Shown: positions 8,139 through 16,256, counted from the stretch's first letter. The stretch is 26,137 nt of DNA from Betaproteobacteria bacterium UBA2592 (GCA_002340095.1 DDKS01000060.1:1-26137), one strand, 5' to 3'. Translations and numbers: made by a program. Notes: a model not told the origin generated them from the letters alone.

Positions 8139-8848
8139 CACACGTACCGCTTGACCATCATTTCCTTGATCTTGCCGATGGCCTTGGTGGGGTTGAGCCC
8201 CTTCGGACAGACATCGACACAGTTCATGATGGTGTGGCAACGGAACAGCCGGTAGGGATCATCCAGGTTGTCCAGACGCTCGTTGGTGGCCTGATCGCGG
8301 GTATCGGCGATGAAGCGATAGGCCGCCAAGAGGCCGGCGGGGCCGACGAACTTGTCCGGATTCCACCAGAAGGAGGGGCAGGAGGTGGAACAGCAGGCAC
8401 AGAGGATGCACTCGTACAGGCCGTTCAACTCCTCCCGGTCTTCCGGCGACTGGAGGCGCTCCCGCTCGGGCGGGGGATCATTGTTGATCAGGTAGGGCTT
8501 GATGGAGTGGTACTGCTTGAAGAACTGGGTCATGTCCACGATCAGGTCGCGGATGACCGGCAGCCCCGGCAGGGGCCGCAGGACGATGGGCTGTTTCAGC
8601 TCGTCGATGTCGGTGAGGCAGGCCAGACCATTCTTGCCATTGATGTTCATGGCATCAGAACCGCACACTCCCTCGCGGCAGGAACGGCGGTAGGAAATGG
8701 TGTCGTCCTTGGCCTTCAGCTTGGTCAGGGCGTCCAGCAGCTTGCGGTCCGTGGCCTCAAGCTCCACGGAGATGTCCTGCATGTAGGGGCGCTCGTCCTT
8801 GTCCGGATCGTAGCGGTAGATGCTGAATTGAACCGTGCGTTTGCTCAT
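8138..8848 (-). CDS. sdhB: Succinate dehydrogenase iron-sulfur subunit
   Basis: Carries electrons from the SdhA flavin through three iron-sulfur clusters to the membrane quinone site. The ATG at 8848 has GGAG 6 bases upstream; a TTG four codons earlier is less likely. The 236-residue protein shows the [2Fe-2S] ligands SCREGVCGSD...C (C57, C62, D65, C77), with Asp at the third position as in E. coli. The [4Fe-4S] set is ECILCACCSTSCPS (C147, C150, C153, C157), and the C-terminal CHTIMNCVDVCPKGLNP holds the remaining ligands. It lies 12 bases after sdhA, and its stop overlaps the sdhE start. Confidence 0.97.
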   Translation of the reverse strand: MSKRTVQFSIYRYDPDKDERPYMQDISVELEATDRKLLDALTKLKAKDDTISYRRSCREGVCGSDAMNINGKNGLACLTDIDELKQPIVLRPLPGLPVIRDLIVDMTQFFKQYHSIKPYLINNDPPPERERLQSPEDREELNGLYECILCACCSTSCPSFWWNPDKFVGPAGLLAAYRFIADTRDQATNERLDNLDDPYRLFRCHTIMNCVDVCPKGLNPTKAIGKIKEMMVKRYV

Positions 8849-8860
8849 GCTGGACTCCAA

Positions 8861-10645
8861 TTAGTACGACCGGGTCTTCAGGGCGACCGTCTCGACCGTC
8901 AGGGGGTTGAGATTGACCGGCTTGTATTCGATCTTGTTGCCTTCGCGATGCCAGAGGGTGTGCTTGAGCCACTCCTGGTCGTTGCGGCCATTGGGGAACT
9001 CGGGGGTATCCGGTGCGTCATCGCGCACGTGGGCGCCACGGGATTCCTTGCGGGCTTCGGCGGAGATCATCGTGGCCTTGGCCACTTCGATCAGGTTTTC
9101 GGTTTCCAGGGCCTCCACCCGGGCGGTGTTCCACACCAGGGACTTGTCCTTGATCTCCAGGTTCTGGACCATCTTCTCGACTTCGAGGATCTGGGTGACC
9201 CCCTTCTTCAGCATGTCGGCGAAGCGGAACACGCCGGCGTGATCCTGCATGGTGCGCTGGATGGCCAGACGGGCCTCGTGGACACTGGCACCGCCCTTGC
9301 GGTTGTTGATGGCCTCGATGCGGGCCAGGGAGAAGTCGGCCGCATCCTTGGGCAGTTCCCGATGGGCCTTGCCGGCCTTGAGGTCTTCCACGGCGGAATC
9401 GCCGGCGGATTTGCCGAACACCAGCAGATCGAGCAGGGAGTTGGTCCCCAGGCGGTTGGCACCATGCACGGAAGCGCAGGCACATTCGCCAGCCGCATAA
9501 AAGCCGGGCACGACGGTGTTGTAATCGCCATTCTCGGGCACCACGACACGACCGGAGTAGTTGGTGGGAATGCCACCCATCTGGTAGTGACAGGTGGGCA
9601 CCACGGGAATGGGCTCCTTGATGGGGTCCACGCCGGCAAACTGGATGGAGATCTCACGGATGCCAGGCAGGCGCTTCATGATGGTAGCCGGATCCAGGTG
9701 GGTGATGTCGAGCAGCACGTAGTCCTTGTTGGGACCACAGCCACGACCTTCCTTGATCTCGGTGGCCATGGCACGGGCCACCACGTCGCGGGAAGCCAGG
9801 TCCTTGGCATTGGGCGCATAGCGCTCCATGAAACGTTCCTTGCTGCTGTTACGCAGGATGCCGCCTTCGCCGCGCACCCCCTCGGTGATCAGCACGCCAG
9901 CACCGGCGACGCCGGTGGGGTGGAACTGCCAGAATTCCATGTCTTCCAGGGGAATGCCGGCACGCGCCGCCATGCCCAGGCCGTCGCCGGTATTGATGAA
10001 GGCATTGGTGGAAGAAGCATAGATACGGCCGGCACCGCCGGTGGCGAAGATGGTGGCGCGGGTGTGGAAGATCACGACCTGGCCGGTTTCCATTTCCATG
10101 GCGGTGACGCCGACCACATGGCCTTCGCTGTCACGGATCAGGTCGAGCGCCATCCATTCCACGAAGAACTGGGTGTTGGCCTTGACGTTGCGCTGGTACA
10201 TGGCGTGCAGCATGGCGTGACCGGTACGGTCGGCGGCAGCACAGGAACGGCGCACGGGCTTCTCGCCGAAGTTGGACATGTGGCCACCGAACGGGCGCTG
10301 ATAAATCTTGCCGTTGTCGGTACGGTCAAAAGGCATGCCGTAGTGCTCGAGCTCCACGACCACCTCCACGGCCTTCTTGCACATGAATTCGATGGCGTCC
10401 TGGTCGCCGAGCCAGTCGGAGCCCTTGACGGTATCGTACATGTGCCAACGCCAGTGATCCTCCTCGGAGTTGCCGAGGGAGGCGGCCACGCCACCCTGGG
10501 CAGCCACGGTATGGGAGCGGGTCGGGAAGACCTTGGAGAGCACGGCGGTCTTCAGGCCGGCTTCGGACAATTGAATGGCGGAACGCAGGCCGGCACCACC
10601 GGCACCCACGATCACCGCATCGAATTTGAGGACGGGGATATTCAC
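8861..10645 (-). CDS. sdhA: Succinate dehydrogenase flavoprotein subunit
   Basis: Oxidises succinate to fumarate on covalently bound FAD. The start is the GTG at 10645 (protein begins MNIPVLKFDAV, 594 residues). GGAGA lies 8 bases upstream, the GTG is 2 bases beyond the sdhD stop, and the family N-terminus starts here; the longer frame runs into sdhD. Motifs are the FAD-binding GAGGAGL (14-20), the flavin-attachment histidine H45 in RSHTVAAQGG, the active-site stretch HPTGVAGAGVLITEGVRGEG, CHYQMGGIPTNY, and GECACASVHGANRLGTNSLL. SdhE, encoded two genes downstream, is the expected flavinylation partner. Confidence 0.97.
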   Translation of the reverse strand: MNIPVLKFDAVIVGAGGAGLRSAIQLSEAGLKTAVLSKVFPTRSHTVAAQGGVAASLGNSEEDHWRWHMYDTVKGSDWLGDQDAIEFMCKKAVEVVVELEHYGMPFDRTDNGKIYQRPFGGHMSNFGEKPVRRSCAAADRTGHAMLHAMYQRNVKANTQFFVEWMALDLIRDSEGHVVGVTAMEMETGQVVIFHTRATIFATGGAGRIYASSTNAFINTGDGLGMAARAGIPLEDMEFWQFHPTGVAGAGVLITEGVRGEGGILRNSSKERFMERYAPNAKDLASRDVVARAMATEIKEGRGCGPNKDYVLLDITHLDPATIMKRLPGIREISIQFAGVDPIKEPIPVVPTCHYQMGGIPTNYSGRVVVPENGDYNTVVPGFYAAGECACASVHGANRLGTNSLLDLLVFGKSAGDSAVEDLKAGKAHRELPKDAADFSLARIEAINNRKGGASVHEARLAIQRTMQDHAGVFRFADMLKKGVTQILEVEKMVQNLEIKDKSLVWNTARVEALETENLIEVAKATMISAEARKESRGAHVRDDAPDTPEFPNGRNDQEWLKHTLWHREGNKIEYKPVNLNPLTVETVALKTRSY

Positions 10646-10647
10646 GC

Positions 10648-10995
10648 TTACAGTCTCCAGAGAATCGAGGCAGCCCAGCCGGTGTAACCCACCAGGGCCA
10701 GGATGGTCAGCACATGCAGGGTCAGGCGCAGGCCGGTGGGTTTGATGTAATCCATCCACAGGTCACGCATGCCGATCCAGGCGTGATAGAACAGGCTGAC
10801 GACGAAGAGGAAGGTGGCGAACTTGACGAAGCCATGGGCGAAGATGCCACGCCAGCTTTCGAAATCACCCGGCTGCACCAGCACCAGCACCAGGAGCATC
10901 AAGACGGAATACACCGCCATGACGACAGCCGTCGCCCGCTGGGCGATCCAATCCTTGAGGCCGTAATGGGCCCCGACCACGATACGATTTACCAC
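10648..10995 (-). CDS. sdhD: Succinate dehydrogenase membrane anchor subunit SdhD
   Basis: One of two membrane anchors that hold heme b and the ubiquinone site. I place the start at the GTG at 10995 (protein MVNRIVVGAHYGLKDW, 115 residues). A run of six G lies 7 bases upstream and this is the usual betaproteobacterial N-terminus. It overlaps the sdhC stop by 7 bases. Three hydrophobic segments are visible (about 21-41, 56-76, 90-112). H71 (in FYHAWIGM) and the D82-Y83 pair match the numbering of the E. coli heme-side and quinone-site residues. Confidence 0.95.
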   Translation of the reverse strand: MVNRIVVGAHYGLKDWIAQRATAVVMAVYSVLMLLVLVLVQPGDFESWRGIFAHGFVKFATFLFVVSLFYHAWIGMRDLWMDYIKPTGLRLTLHVLTILALVGYTGWAASILWRL

Positions 10996-11378
10996 AGCAG
11001 AACCCCCCACAGGATGACGGTCAGGGTCAGACTGACGGCGAACACGATGCCGGCAGACTGACGGGCGGACGGAAGATCAACACCGATGTGCATGTCCAGC
11101 AGCAAAAAACGGATGCCGGCGCAGAAATGATGCATGTAGGCCCAGATCAGACCCGCGAGGATCACCTTCACGAGCGGATGCCCGAGCACCGCCTGGAAGA
11201 CAGCGAAAGTCTCGGGAGAAGTCACGCTGGCCTGGAAGATCCAGAGCAGCAGGGGCAGCATCAGGAAGATGCCGGCGCCACTGACACGGTGAAGAATGGA
11301 TAGCCTGCCCGGGAGGGGCAACCTGATGGTGGTGAGGTCCAGATTCTTTGGACGCTTCTTGATGCTCATCTCTGCCAT
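10989..11378 (-). CDS. sdhC: Succinate dehydrogenase cytochrome b556 subunit SdhC
   Basis: The second membrane anchor of complex II, 129 residues with three hydrophobic segments. The ATG at 11378 (MAEMSIKKRP) has AAGGA 8 bases upstream; an ATG 9 bases earlier overlaps that site. Key residues fall at the same positions as in E. coli: S27 and R31 in RLSILHRVSG (quinone pocket) and H84 in MHHFCAGIR (heme b ligand). It is the first gene of sdhCDABE-gltA and follows the GntR-type regulator gene on the same strand by 115 bases. Confidence 0.96.
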   Translation of the reverse strand: MAEMSIKKRPKNLDLTTIRLPLPGRLSILHRVSGAGIFLMLPLLLWIFQASVTSPETFAVFQAVLGHPLVKVILAGLIWAYMHHFCAGIRFLLLDMHIGVDLPSARQSAGIVFAVSLTLTVILWGVLLW

Positions 11379-11444
11379 GAACGTCATCCTTAGAGATTGG
11401 GGAAGTGGCGGCAAACCGCCCGAACGCTACAAAAAAGAGCCGTA

Positions 11445-11450
11445 ATTATA
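11445..11450 (-). promoter_or_regulatory. Candidate -10 element of the sdhC operon
   Basis: A perfect TATAAT lies in an AT-rich patch (GAATATATAATTAC on the minus strand) about 67 bases before the sdhC ATG, in an otherwise GC-rich gap. At 16-18 bp upstream there is no TTGACA-like box (CCACTT instead), so the promoter may need an activator. Confidence 0.5.
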
Positions 11451-11493
11451 TATTCAAAGAAGGCGGAAAGTGGCGTCCATCTTGCCTCCGGCT

Positions 11494-12285
11494 TCAGCTG
11501 AGCTCATTGAAATAGTGGTAATTCCGGGTGGCATAACGACCACGTCGCCACTCCACGGGCCGATCACCGTAGGTATAGGCCACCCGCTCCACCAGCAGCA
11601 GGGGGGCGCCGTCGGACACCCCCAGGAGACTGGCGGCCTGCGCATCCGCGGCAACGGCCCGGAGGCGCTCTTCGGCGCGGATCATGCGCACCCCGAATTG
11701 GGATTCAAAAAAACTGTAGAGGGAACGCTCGGACTGCCGCAACATCTCCAGGGTCAATCCGGCAAAGATGCTGGCTGGCAGGAAGATCTCGTCGAGCACC
11801 ACCGGGTCGCCATCGAAGCGCAGCAAGCGCTCGAGCACCAGGACCGGGTCGCCCACCGGGATCTGCAGCACCTTGGCCACGGCAGCACTGGCTTCTTCCT
11901 GGCGACAGGCCAGGGGCTCGCTGCGGGCCTGCCGCACCTGGCCGTCATCCGGAGTGAGGCGCAGGAAGCGGTAAAAGGAACGGGGGTCGTTGTGGGAGGC
12001 GACGAAGGTCCCCTTGCCCTGGCGCCGCACCAGCAGGTTCTCGGCCGCCATCTCGTCGATGGCCTTGCGCACCGTCCCCTGGCTGACGCCGAACCGCACC
12101 GCCAGTTCCGACTCGCTGGGAATGGCGGCCCCCGGCGCCCACTCCCCCGCCCCCAGGGCCCGGACCATGAGTTCCTTGATCTGGCGGTAGAGGGGACTGA
12201 AAGTCGGCGACACCGCCGCTTTGCGGGAAAGTGGCCTGACAGGAGAGGTCCGGTTGGTACGAGGCATGGGCGGCGATTTCATCAT
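11494..12285 (-). CDS. GntR-family transcriptional regulator, HutC/UTRA type
   Basis: A DNA-binding regulator of about 257-263 residues. The N-terminal winged-helix domain runs from PLYRQIKELM through IPSESELAVRFGVSQGTVRKA to the wing RRQGKGTFVA. The C-terminal half is a UTRA-type ligand domain (LLRFDGDPVVLDEIFLP ... PLLLVERVAYTYGDRPVEW). Possible starts are two adjacent ATGs at 12285 and 12282 and another at 12267; none has a strong Shine-Dalgarno, so the N-terminus is uncertain. It is divergent from mdh and just upstream of sdhCDAB, suggesting control of TCA genes. A perfect palindrome lies 30-41 bases before the gene. The ligand is unknown, and a TCA or methylcitrate-cycle metabolite is only a guess. 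The frame stays open far upstream, antisense to mdh, but that part is not coding. Confidence 0.9.
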   Translation of the reverse strand: MMKSPPMPRTNRTSPVRPLSRKAAVSPTFSPLYRQIKELMVRALGAGEWAPGAAIPSESELAVRFGVSQGTVRKAIDEMAAENLLVRRQGKGTFVASHNDPRSFYRFLRLTPDDGQVRQARSEPLACRQEEASAAVAKVLQIPVGDPVLVLERLLRFDGDPVVLDEIFLPASIFAGLTLEMLRQSERSLYSFFESQFGVRMIRAEERLRAVAADAQAASLLGVSDGAPLLLVERVAYTYGDRPVEWRRGRYATRNYHYFNELS

Positions 12286-12314
12286 AAAACCAGGACGCCG
12301 TCCAATCATTGCTA

Positions 12315-12326
12315 TCTTATATAAGA
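12315..12326. promoter_or_regulatory. Palindromic candidate operator for the GntR-type regulator
   Basis: TCTTATATAAGA is a perfect 12-bp palindrome, AT-rich in GC-rich surroundings, between the divergent regulator and mdh genes. Its TATA centre fits the general form of HutC-type GntR operators. It lies just upstream of the mdh -35 box and close enough to the regulator gene to overlap that gene's promoter. Confidence 0.6.
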
Positions 12327-12340
12327 CACCGGACCATCCA

Positions 12341-12369
12341 TTGACACTCCGGGGTCGAACTCCTACCAT
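12341..12369 (+). promoter_or_regulatory. Sigma-70-type promoter of mdh
   Basis: A perfect -35 TTGACA (12341-12346) is followed after 17 bp by TACCAT (12364-12369), which matches TATAAT at 4 of 6 positions. It predicts a start near 12376 and a leader of about 85 bases. The palindrome at 12315-12326 lies about 15 bp upstream of the -35. Confidence 0.65.
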
Positions 12370-12394
12370 AATCCGCCTGTGCCCCGGGCTCTGC

Positions 12395-12422
12395 CGCGGG
12401 CCTGCCCGCGATCCCCGGATCG
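12395..12422 (+). other. Tandem small hairpins in the mdh leader
   Basis: CGCGGG/CCCGCG (12395-12400 with 12405-12410) and CGATCC/GGATCG (12409-12414 with 12417-12422) are adjacent perfect inverted repeats in the predicted 5' untranslated region. They share two bases, so both cannot form completely. No role is evident. Confidence 0.3.
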
Positions 12423-12459
12423 CCCAAACCAACCCATTTCCTCTACAGGAGTCAGTTAC

Positions 12460-13455
12460 ATGTCCAAAGCCCCCATGCGCGTTGCCGTGACCGGTGCCGC
12501 CGGCCAGATCGGTTATAGCCTGCTGTTCCGCATTGCCTCCGGCGAAATGCTCGGCAAGGACCAGCCGGTCATCCTGCAACTCCTCGACCTGCCCCAGGCC
12601 CAGAAGGCCGTGCAGGGCGTGATCATGGAGCTGGACGATTGCGCCTTCCCCCTGCTGGCCGGCGTCATCGCCACCGATGACCCCAATGTGGCCTTCAAGG
12701 ATGCCGACATCTGCCTGCTGGTGGGCGCCCGTCCCCGCGGCCCGGGCATGGAGCGGGCCGACCTGCTGCAGGCCAACGGCGCCATCTTCACCGTCCAGGG
12801 TAAGGCCATCGCCGAGAACGCCAAGGAAGACGTGAAGGTCCTGGTGGTGGGCAACCCCTGCAACACCAACGCCTACATCGCCCGCGCCGCCGCCATCAAG
12901 GTGGGCCGCACCAACCCCAACAACTACCACGGCATGCTGCGCCTGGACCACAACCGCGCCCTGTCCCAGCTGGCTGCCAAGATCGGCCGCCCCGTCTCTT
13001 CCCTGAAGAAGATGGTGGTGTGGGGCAATCACTCCCCCTCCATGTACGCCGACTACCGCTTCTGCACCTCCAATGGTGAGAGCGTCAAGGCCCTGATCAA
13101 CGACCACGCCTGGAACAACGACGTGTTCCTGCCCACCGTGGGCAAGCGCGGCGCCGCCATCATCGATGCCCGCGGTCTGTCCTCCGCCGCCTCCGCCGCC
13201 AACGCCGCCATCGACCACATCCGCGACTGGGTGCTGGGCTCCGATGACTGGGTCACCATGGGTATCCCCGCTCCCGCCGACAACGGCTATGGCATCCCCG
13301 AAGGCGTGGTGTTCGGCTTCCCCTGCGAGTGCAAGAACGGCTCCTTCTCCCTGATCAAGGGCCTGGAAATCGACGAATACTCCAAAGGCAAGATCGCCAT
13401 CACCCTGAAGGAACTGGAAGACGAGCGCGCCGCTGTGGCCGACATGCTCAAGTAA
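12460..13455 (+). CDS. mdh: Malate dehydrogenase
   Basis: NAD-dependent oxidation of malate to oxaloacetate, supplying the substrate of the GltA encoded nearby. The ATG at 12460 has CAGGAG 8 bases upstream and gives a 331-residue protein, the usual length for the betaproteobacterial (cytosolic-type) enzyme. Motifs are the Rossmann loop TGAAGQIGYSLLFRI near residues 10-25, the mobile substrate loop VGARPRGPGMERADLLQANG, VVGNPCNTNA, and the catalytic region MLRLDHNRA and VWGNHSPSMYAD with the active-site histidine. It is transcribed away from the gntR-sdh operon, has its own promoter and ends in a strong terminator, so it is monocistronic. Confidence 0.97.
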   Translation: MSKAPMRVAVTGAAGQIGYSLLFRIASGEMLGKDQPVILQLLDLPQAQKAVQGVIMELDDCAFPLLAGVIATDDPNVAFKDADICLLVGARPRGPGMERADLLQANGAIFTVQGKAIAENAKEDVKVLVVGNPCNTNAYIARAAAIKVGRTNPNNYHGMLRLDHNRALSQLAAKIGRPVSSLKKMVVWGNHSPSMYADYRFCTSNGESVKALINDHAWNNDVFLPTVGKRGAAIIDARGLSSAASAANAAIDHIRDWVLGSDDWVTMGIPAPADNGYGIPEGVVFGFPCECKNGSFSLIKGLEIDEYSKGKIAITLKELEDERAAVADMLK

Positions 13456-13474
13456 GCCTTCCCGCTTCAGCCGG

Positions 13475-13503
13475 AAAGCCGCAGCCTGTGCTGCGGCTTT
13501 TTT
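13475..13503 (+). terminator. Rho-independent terminator of mdh
   Basis: An 11-bp perfect stem (AAAGCCGCAGC/GCTGCGGCTTT, 13475-13485 with 13490-13500) has a CTGT loop. The T-run TTTTTT spans the end of the stem and the bases after it. It lies 20 bases past the mdh stop. Confidence 0.92.
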
Positions 13504-13532
13504 CATGGGGCGTCCCGCCTGCGCGGCTGGCG

Positions 13533-13538
13533 TAGAAT
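13533..13538 (+). promoter_or_regulatory. Candidate -10 box for the COG2509 gene
   Basis: TAGAAT (5 of 6 match to TATAAT) lies 33 bases before the ATG at 13571, directly after the mdh terminator where a new promoter is needed. No convincing -35 is visible. Another TAGAAT at 15221-15226 overlaps the stop codon of this gene, ahead of the CitE-like gene. Confidence 0.35.
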
Positions 13539-13570
13539 AGCGCCCTCCCGAAAGACCACGGATCTTCCGC

Positions 13571-15223
13571 ATGCTGCGCCTCACCGAAGTCAAGCTGTCC
13601 CTGGATCACTCCGAAAGCGAGCTCAAGGCCGCCATCCTGGCGCGGCTGGGCATCGCCCCCGACGCCCTGGTCGCCTACCGGGTCTTCCGCCGCGCCTACG
13701 ATGCGCGCAAGCCCTCCCACATCTTCTTCATCTACACGCTGGATGTGGAAGTACGTGACGAAGCAGCCGTGCTGCAGCGCCACCGGGGCGATCGGCACAT
13801 CGGCCCGGCGCCGGACACCACGTACCGCCACGTCACCCGGGCCCGACCGGACGAGACTCGTCGCCCCATCGTCATCGGCACCGGCCCCTGCGGCCTCTTT
13901 GCCGGCCTGGTACTGGCCCAGATGGGCTTTAAGCCCATCATCCTGGAACGGGGCAAGATCGTGCGCGAACGCACCAGGGATACCTGGAGCCTGTGGCGCC
14001 AGGGCCGGCTCAACCCGGAATCCAACGTCCAGTTCGGCGAAGGTGGCGCCGGCACTTTCTCGGACGGCAAGCTCTACAGCCAGATCAAGGACCCGCGCCA
14101 TCTAGGGCGCAAGGTGCTGGAGGAGTTCGTCCTGGCCGGCGCCCCGGAAGAGATCCTCTACGTGAGCAAGCCCCACATCGGCACCTTCCGCTTGGTAAAG
14201 ATGGTGGAAAACCTGCGCGCCACCATGCTCGCCCTGGGGGCCGAAATCCGCTTCCAGAGCAAGGTGGAGGAAGTGCTGATCGACACCGATGCCACCGGCC
14301 GGCGCCAAGTGCGCGGCGTACGCCTGGCCGACGGTCAGGTGCTGGAGAGCGACCACGTGGTGCTGGCCGTGGGGCACAGCGCCCGGGACACTTTCCAGAT
14401 GCTGCACGATCAGGGTGTCTACATGGAGGCCAAGCCTTTCTCCATCGGCGTGCGCATCGAACACCCCCAGACCCTGATCGACAAGGCCCGCTTCGGGCGC
14501 TTTGCCGGCCATCCCCTGCTGGGTGCCGCCGACTACAAACTGGTGCATCATGCCAGCAACGGCCGCACTGCCTACAGCTTCTGCATGTGTCCCGGCGGCC
14601 AGGTGGTGGCCGCCACCTCCGAGCCGGGCCGGGTAGTGACCAATGGCATGAGCCAGTACTCCCGGGCCGAGCGCAACGCCAACAGCGGCATGGTGGTGGA
14701 TGTCTCGCCGGAAACCGACTTTCCCGGCCACCCCCTGGCCGGCATCGAATTCCAGCGCCATTGGGAATCCAAAGCTTTCCAAGCCGGTGGGGGCGATTAC
14801 CGGGCCCCGGCCCAGCTGCTCGGGGATTTTCTCGCTGGTCGCCCGTCAACAACCTTGGGGAGCGTTCTCCCATCCTACCAGCCCGGCATCCACCTCACCG
14901 ACCTGTCCCTCTGCCTGCCGGACTTCGTGGTCGAGGCCATCCGCGAGGCCCTGCCGGCCTTCGGCCGCCAGATCCGCGGCTACGACATGGCCGACGCCCT
15001 GATGACCGGCGTGGAAACCCGCACCTCCTCCCCGGTGCGCATCAAGCGCAAGGCCGACGACCTGCAGAGCATCAACACCCGGGGACTCTATCCAGCCGGG
15101 GAAGGCGCCGGCTACGCCGGAGGCATCCTCTCCGCCGGGGTGGACGGCATCAAGGTGGCCGAAGCCGTGGCCCTCTCCATGAACGGCCTCCCGCCTCTGC
15201 CCCCGAGCCGCAAGGCAGACTAG
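13571..15223 (+). CDS. FAD-dependent dehydrogenase of the COG2509 type
   Basis: A 550-residue predicted flavoprotein. An N-terminal domain of about 95 residues (LSLDHSESELKAAILARLGI, then VYRVFRRAYDARKP-like sequence) precedes a Rossmann FAD-binding motif GTGPCGLFAG (103-112). Then come NVQFGEGGAGTFSDGKLYSQ, typical of this group, a central domain, and the closing FAD contact GLYPAGEGAGYAGGI near residue 505. The family is widespread and poorly characterised; its substrate is unknown and I assign none. The ATG has no clear Shine-Dalgarno, but the N-terminal domain begins there. It follows the mdh terminator and is the first of five same-strand genes. The 35-base gap to the CitE-like gene may contain a further promoter. 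Confidence 0.88.
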   Translation: MLRLTEVKLSLDHSESELKAAILARLGIAPDALVAYRVFRRAYDARKPSHIFFIYTLDVEVRDEAAVLQRHRGDRHIGPAPDTTYRHVTRARPDETRRPIVIGTGPCGLFAGLVLAQMGFKPIILERGKIVRERTRDTWSLWRQGRLNPESNVQFGEGGAGTFSDGKLYSQIKDPRHLGRKVLEEFVLAGAPEEILYVSKPHIGTFRLVKMVENLRATMLALGAEIRFQSKVEEVLIDTDATGRRQVRGVRLADGQVLESDHVVLAVGHSARDTFQMLHDQGVYMEAKPFSIGVRIEHPQTLIDKARFGRFAGHPLLGAADYKLVHHASNGRTAYSFCMCPGGQVVAATSEPGRVVTNGMSQYSRAERNANSGMVVDVSPETDFPGHPLAGIEFQRHWESKAFQAGGGDYRAPAQLLGDFLAGRPSTTLGSVLPSYQPGIHLTDLSLCLPDFVVEAIREALPAFGRQIRGYDMADALMTGVETRTSSPVRIKRKADDLQSINTRGLYPAGEGAGYAGGILSAGVDGIKVAEAVALSMNGLPPLPPSRKAD

Positions 15224-15258
15224 AATCCCGGTCACTCCCCTTTTTCGAGGTCAGTCCC

Positions 15259-16242
15259 ATGCACCATCCCAACGACGTGCTGTTTGCCGGTGAAAAGCCT
15301 TTTCCCATCCTCCCCGTGGTGGACCACTACGCCGGCTCGGAAAAGCTCATCCTCAAGGCCATGAGTCTGCAGCAGGAAATGGGCCCCCTGTTCGACATCA
15401 CCTGCGACTGCGAGGACGGCGCCCATGCCGGGGCCGAGGCCGAACACGCCCGGATGTGTGCCGACCTGATCATGGGGGAACAGAACCGCTTCAACCGGGT
15501 CGGCGCCCGCATCCACGACATCACCCATCCCCACTGGGAAAAGGACCTGGAAATCCTGGTGGGCGAAGCCGGCAGCCGCCTGCCCTTCATCACCCTGCCC
15601 AAGCCCCGTTCCGCCGACGACGTGCGCCGCCAGATCATGGTGCTGCGCCAGACCGAGGCCATCCACGGCCTGAAGCACAACATCCCCGTGCACGTGCTGA
15701 TCGAGACCCACGGTGCCCTCCGGGAAGTCTGGCAAATCGCCGCCCTGGACGGGGTGGAGAGCCTGGACTTCGGCCTCATGGATTTCGTCTCCGGCCACCA
15801 CGGCGCGATTCCCGGTAGCGCCATGCAAAGCCCCGGCCAATTCGACCACCCCCTGGTGGCTCGGGCCAAGTGCGAGATCAGCGCCGCCGCCCTGGGCTGC
15901 GGCGTGGTACCCACCCACAACGTCACCACCGAACTGAAGGACAGGGAATACATCCGCAACGATGCGCGCCGGGCCCGCCAGGAATTCGGCTACCTGCGCA
16001 TGTGGAGCATCCACCCCAACCAGATCCAGCCGATCCTGGAAGCCATGCGCCCAGACTTCTCCGAGGTGGAGATAGCCGGCGAGATCCTTCTGGCAGCCCA
16101 GGACGCCGGCTGGGGCCCCATCCAGCATGCCGGCAAGCTGCACGACCGGGCCTCCTACCGCTACTACTGGGAACTCATCAAGCGGGCCCGGGCCACAGGC
16201 ATGGAACTGGCGGAAGCCGTCAGTCAGCGCTTCTTTGTCTGA
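15259..16242 (+). CDS. HpcH/HpaI aldolase/citrate lyase family protein, CitE-like CoA-ester lyase
   Basis: A 327-residue TIM-barrel protein of the family that includes CitE, malyl-CoA lyase and citramalyl-CoA lyase. The ATG has GAGG 8 bases upstream. Family residues are visible: CDCEDGA (D50, E52, D53), Arg84 in GARIHD, LPKPRSADD, the metal ligand E149 in LIETHGAL, and D175 in FGLMDFVSGHHG. The C-terminal segment after residue 240 (WSIHPNQIQPILEAM...) is the usual CoA-binding and lid region. No citD or citF is nearby, so it is not a subunit of fermentative citrate lyase. More likely substrates are a malyl-CoA or citramalyl-CoA type thioester, which cannot be settled from sequence alone. It is close to mdh and the sdh genes but behind the mdh terminator. 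Confidence 0.88.
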   Translation: MHHPNDVLFAGEKPFPILPVVDHYAGSEKLILKAMSLQQEMGPLFDITCDCEDGAHAGAEAEHARMCADLIMGEQNRFNRVGARIHDITHPHWEKDLEILVGEAGSRLPFITLPKPRSADDVRRQIMVLRQTEAIHGLKHNIPVHVLIETHGALREVWQIAALDGVESLDFGLMDFVSGHHGAIPGSAMQSPGQFDHPLVARAKCEISAAALGCGVVPTHNVTTELKDREYIRNDARRARQEFGYLRMWSIHPNQIQPILEAMRPDFSEVEIAGEILLAAQDAGWGPIQHAGKLHDRASYRYYWELIKRARATGMELAEAVSQRFFV

Positions 16243-16256
16243 CATCCCGGGCGGCC

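Noticed and set aside
12286..13593. Long upstream extension of the GntR-type regulator frame, antisense to mdh
   Set aside because: It overlaps all of mdh, is Gly/Val/His-rich shadow sequence, and includes the mdh promoter and terminator regions. The regulator domain starts near 12285.
15221..15226. TAGAAT overlapping the COG2509 stop codon as a promoter for the CitE-like gene
   Set aside because: No -35 is visible and the box is formed partly by the stop codon; too weak to list as a feature on its own.
13993..15258. Upstream extension of the CitE-like frame through the COG2509 gene
   Set aside because: This part is the out-of-frame shadow of the FAD dehydrogenase. The ribosome binding site at 15247-15250 and the family N-terminus fix the start at 15259.
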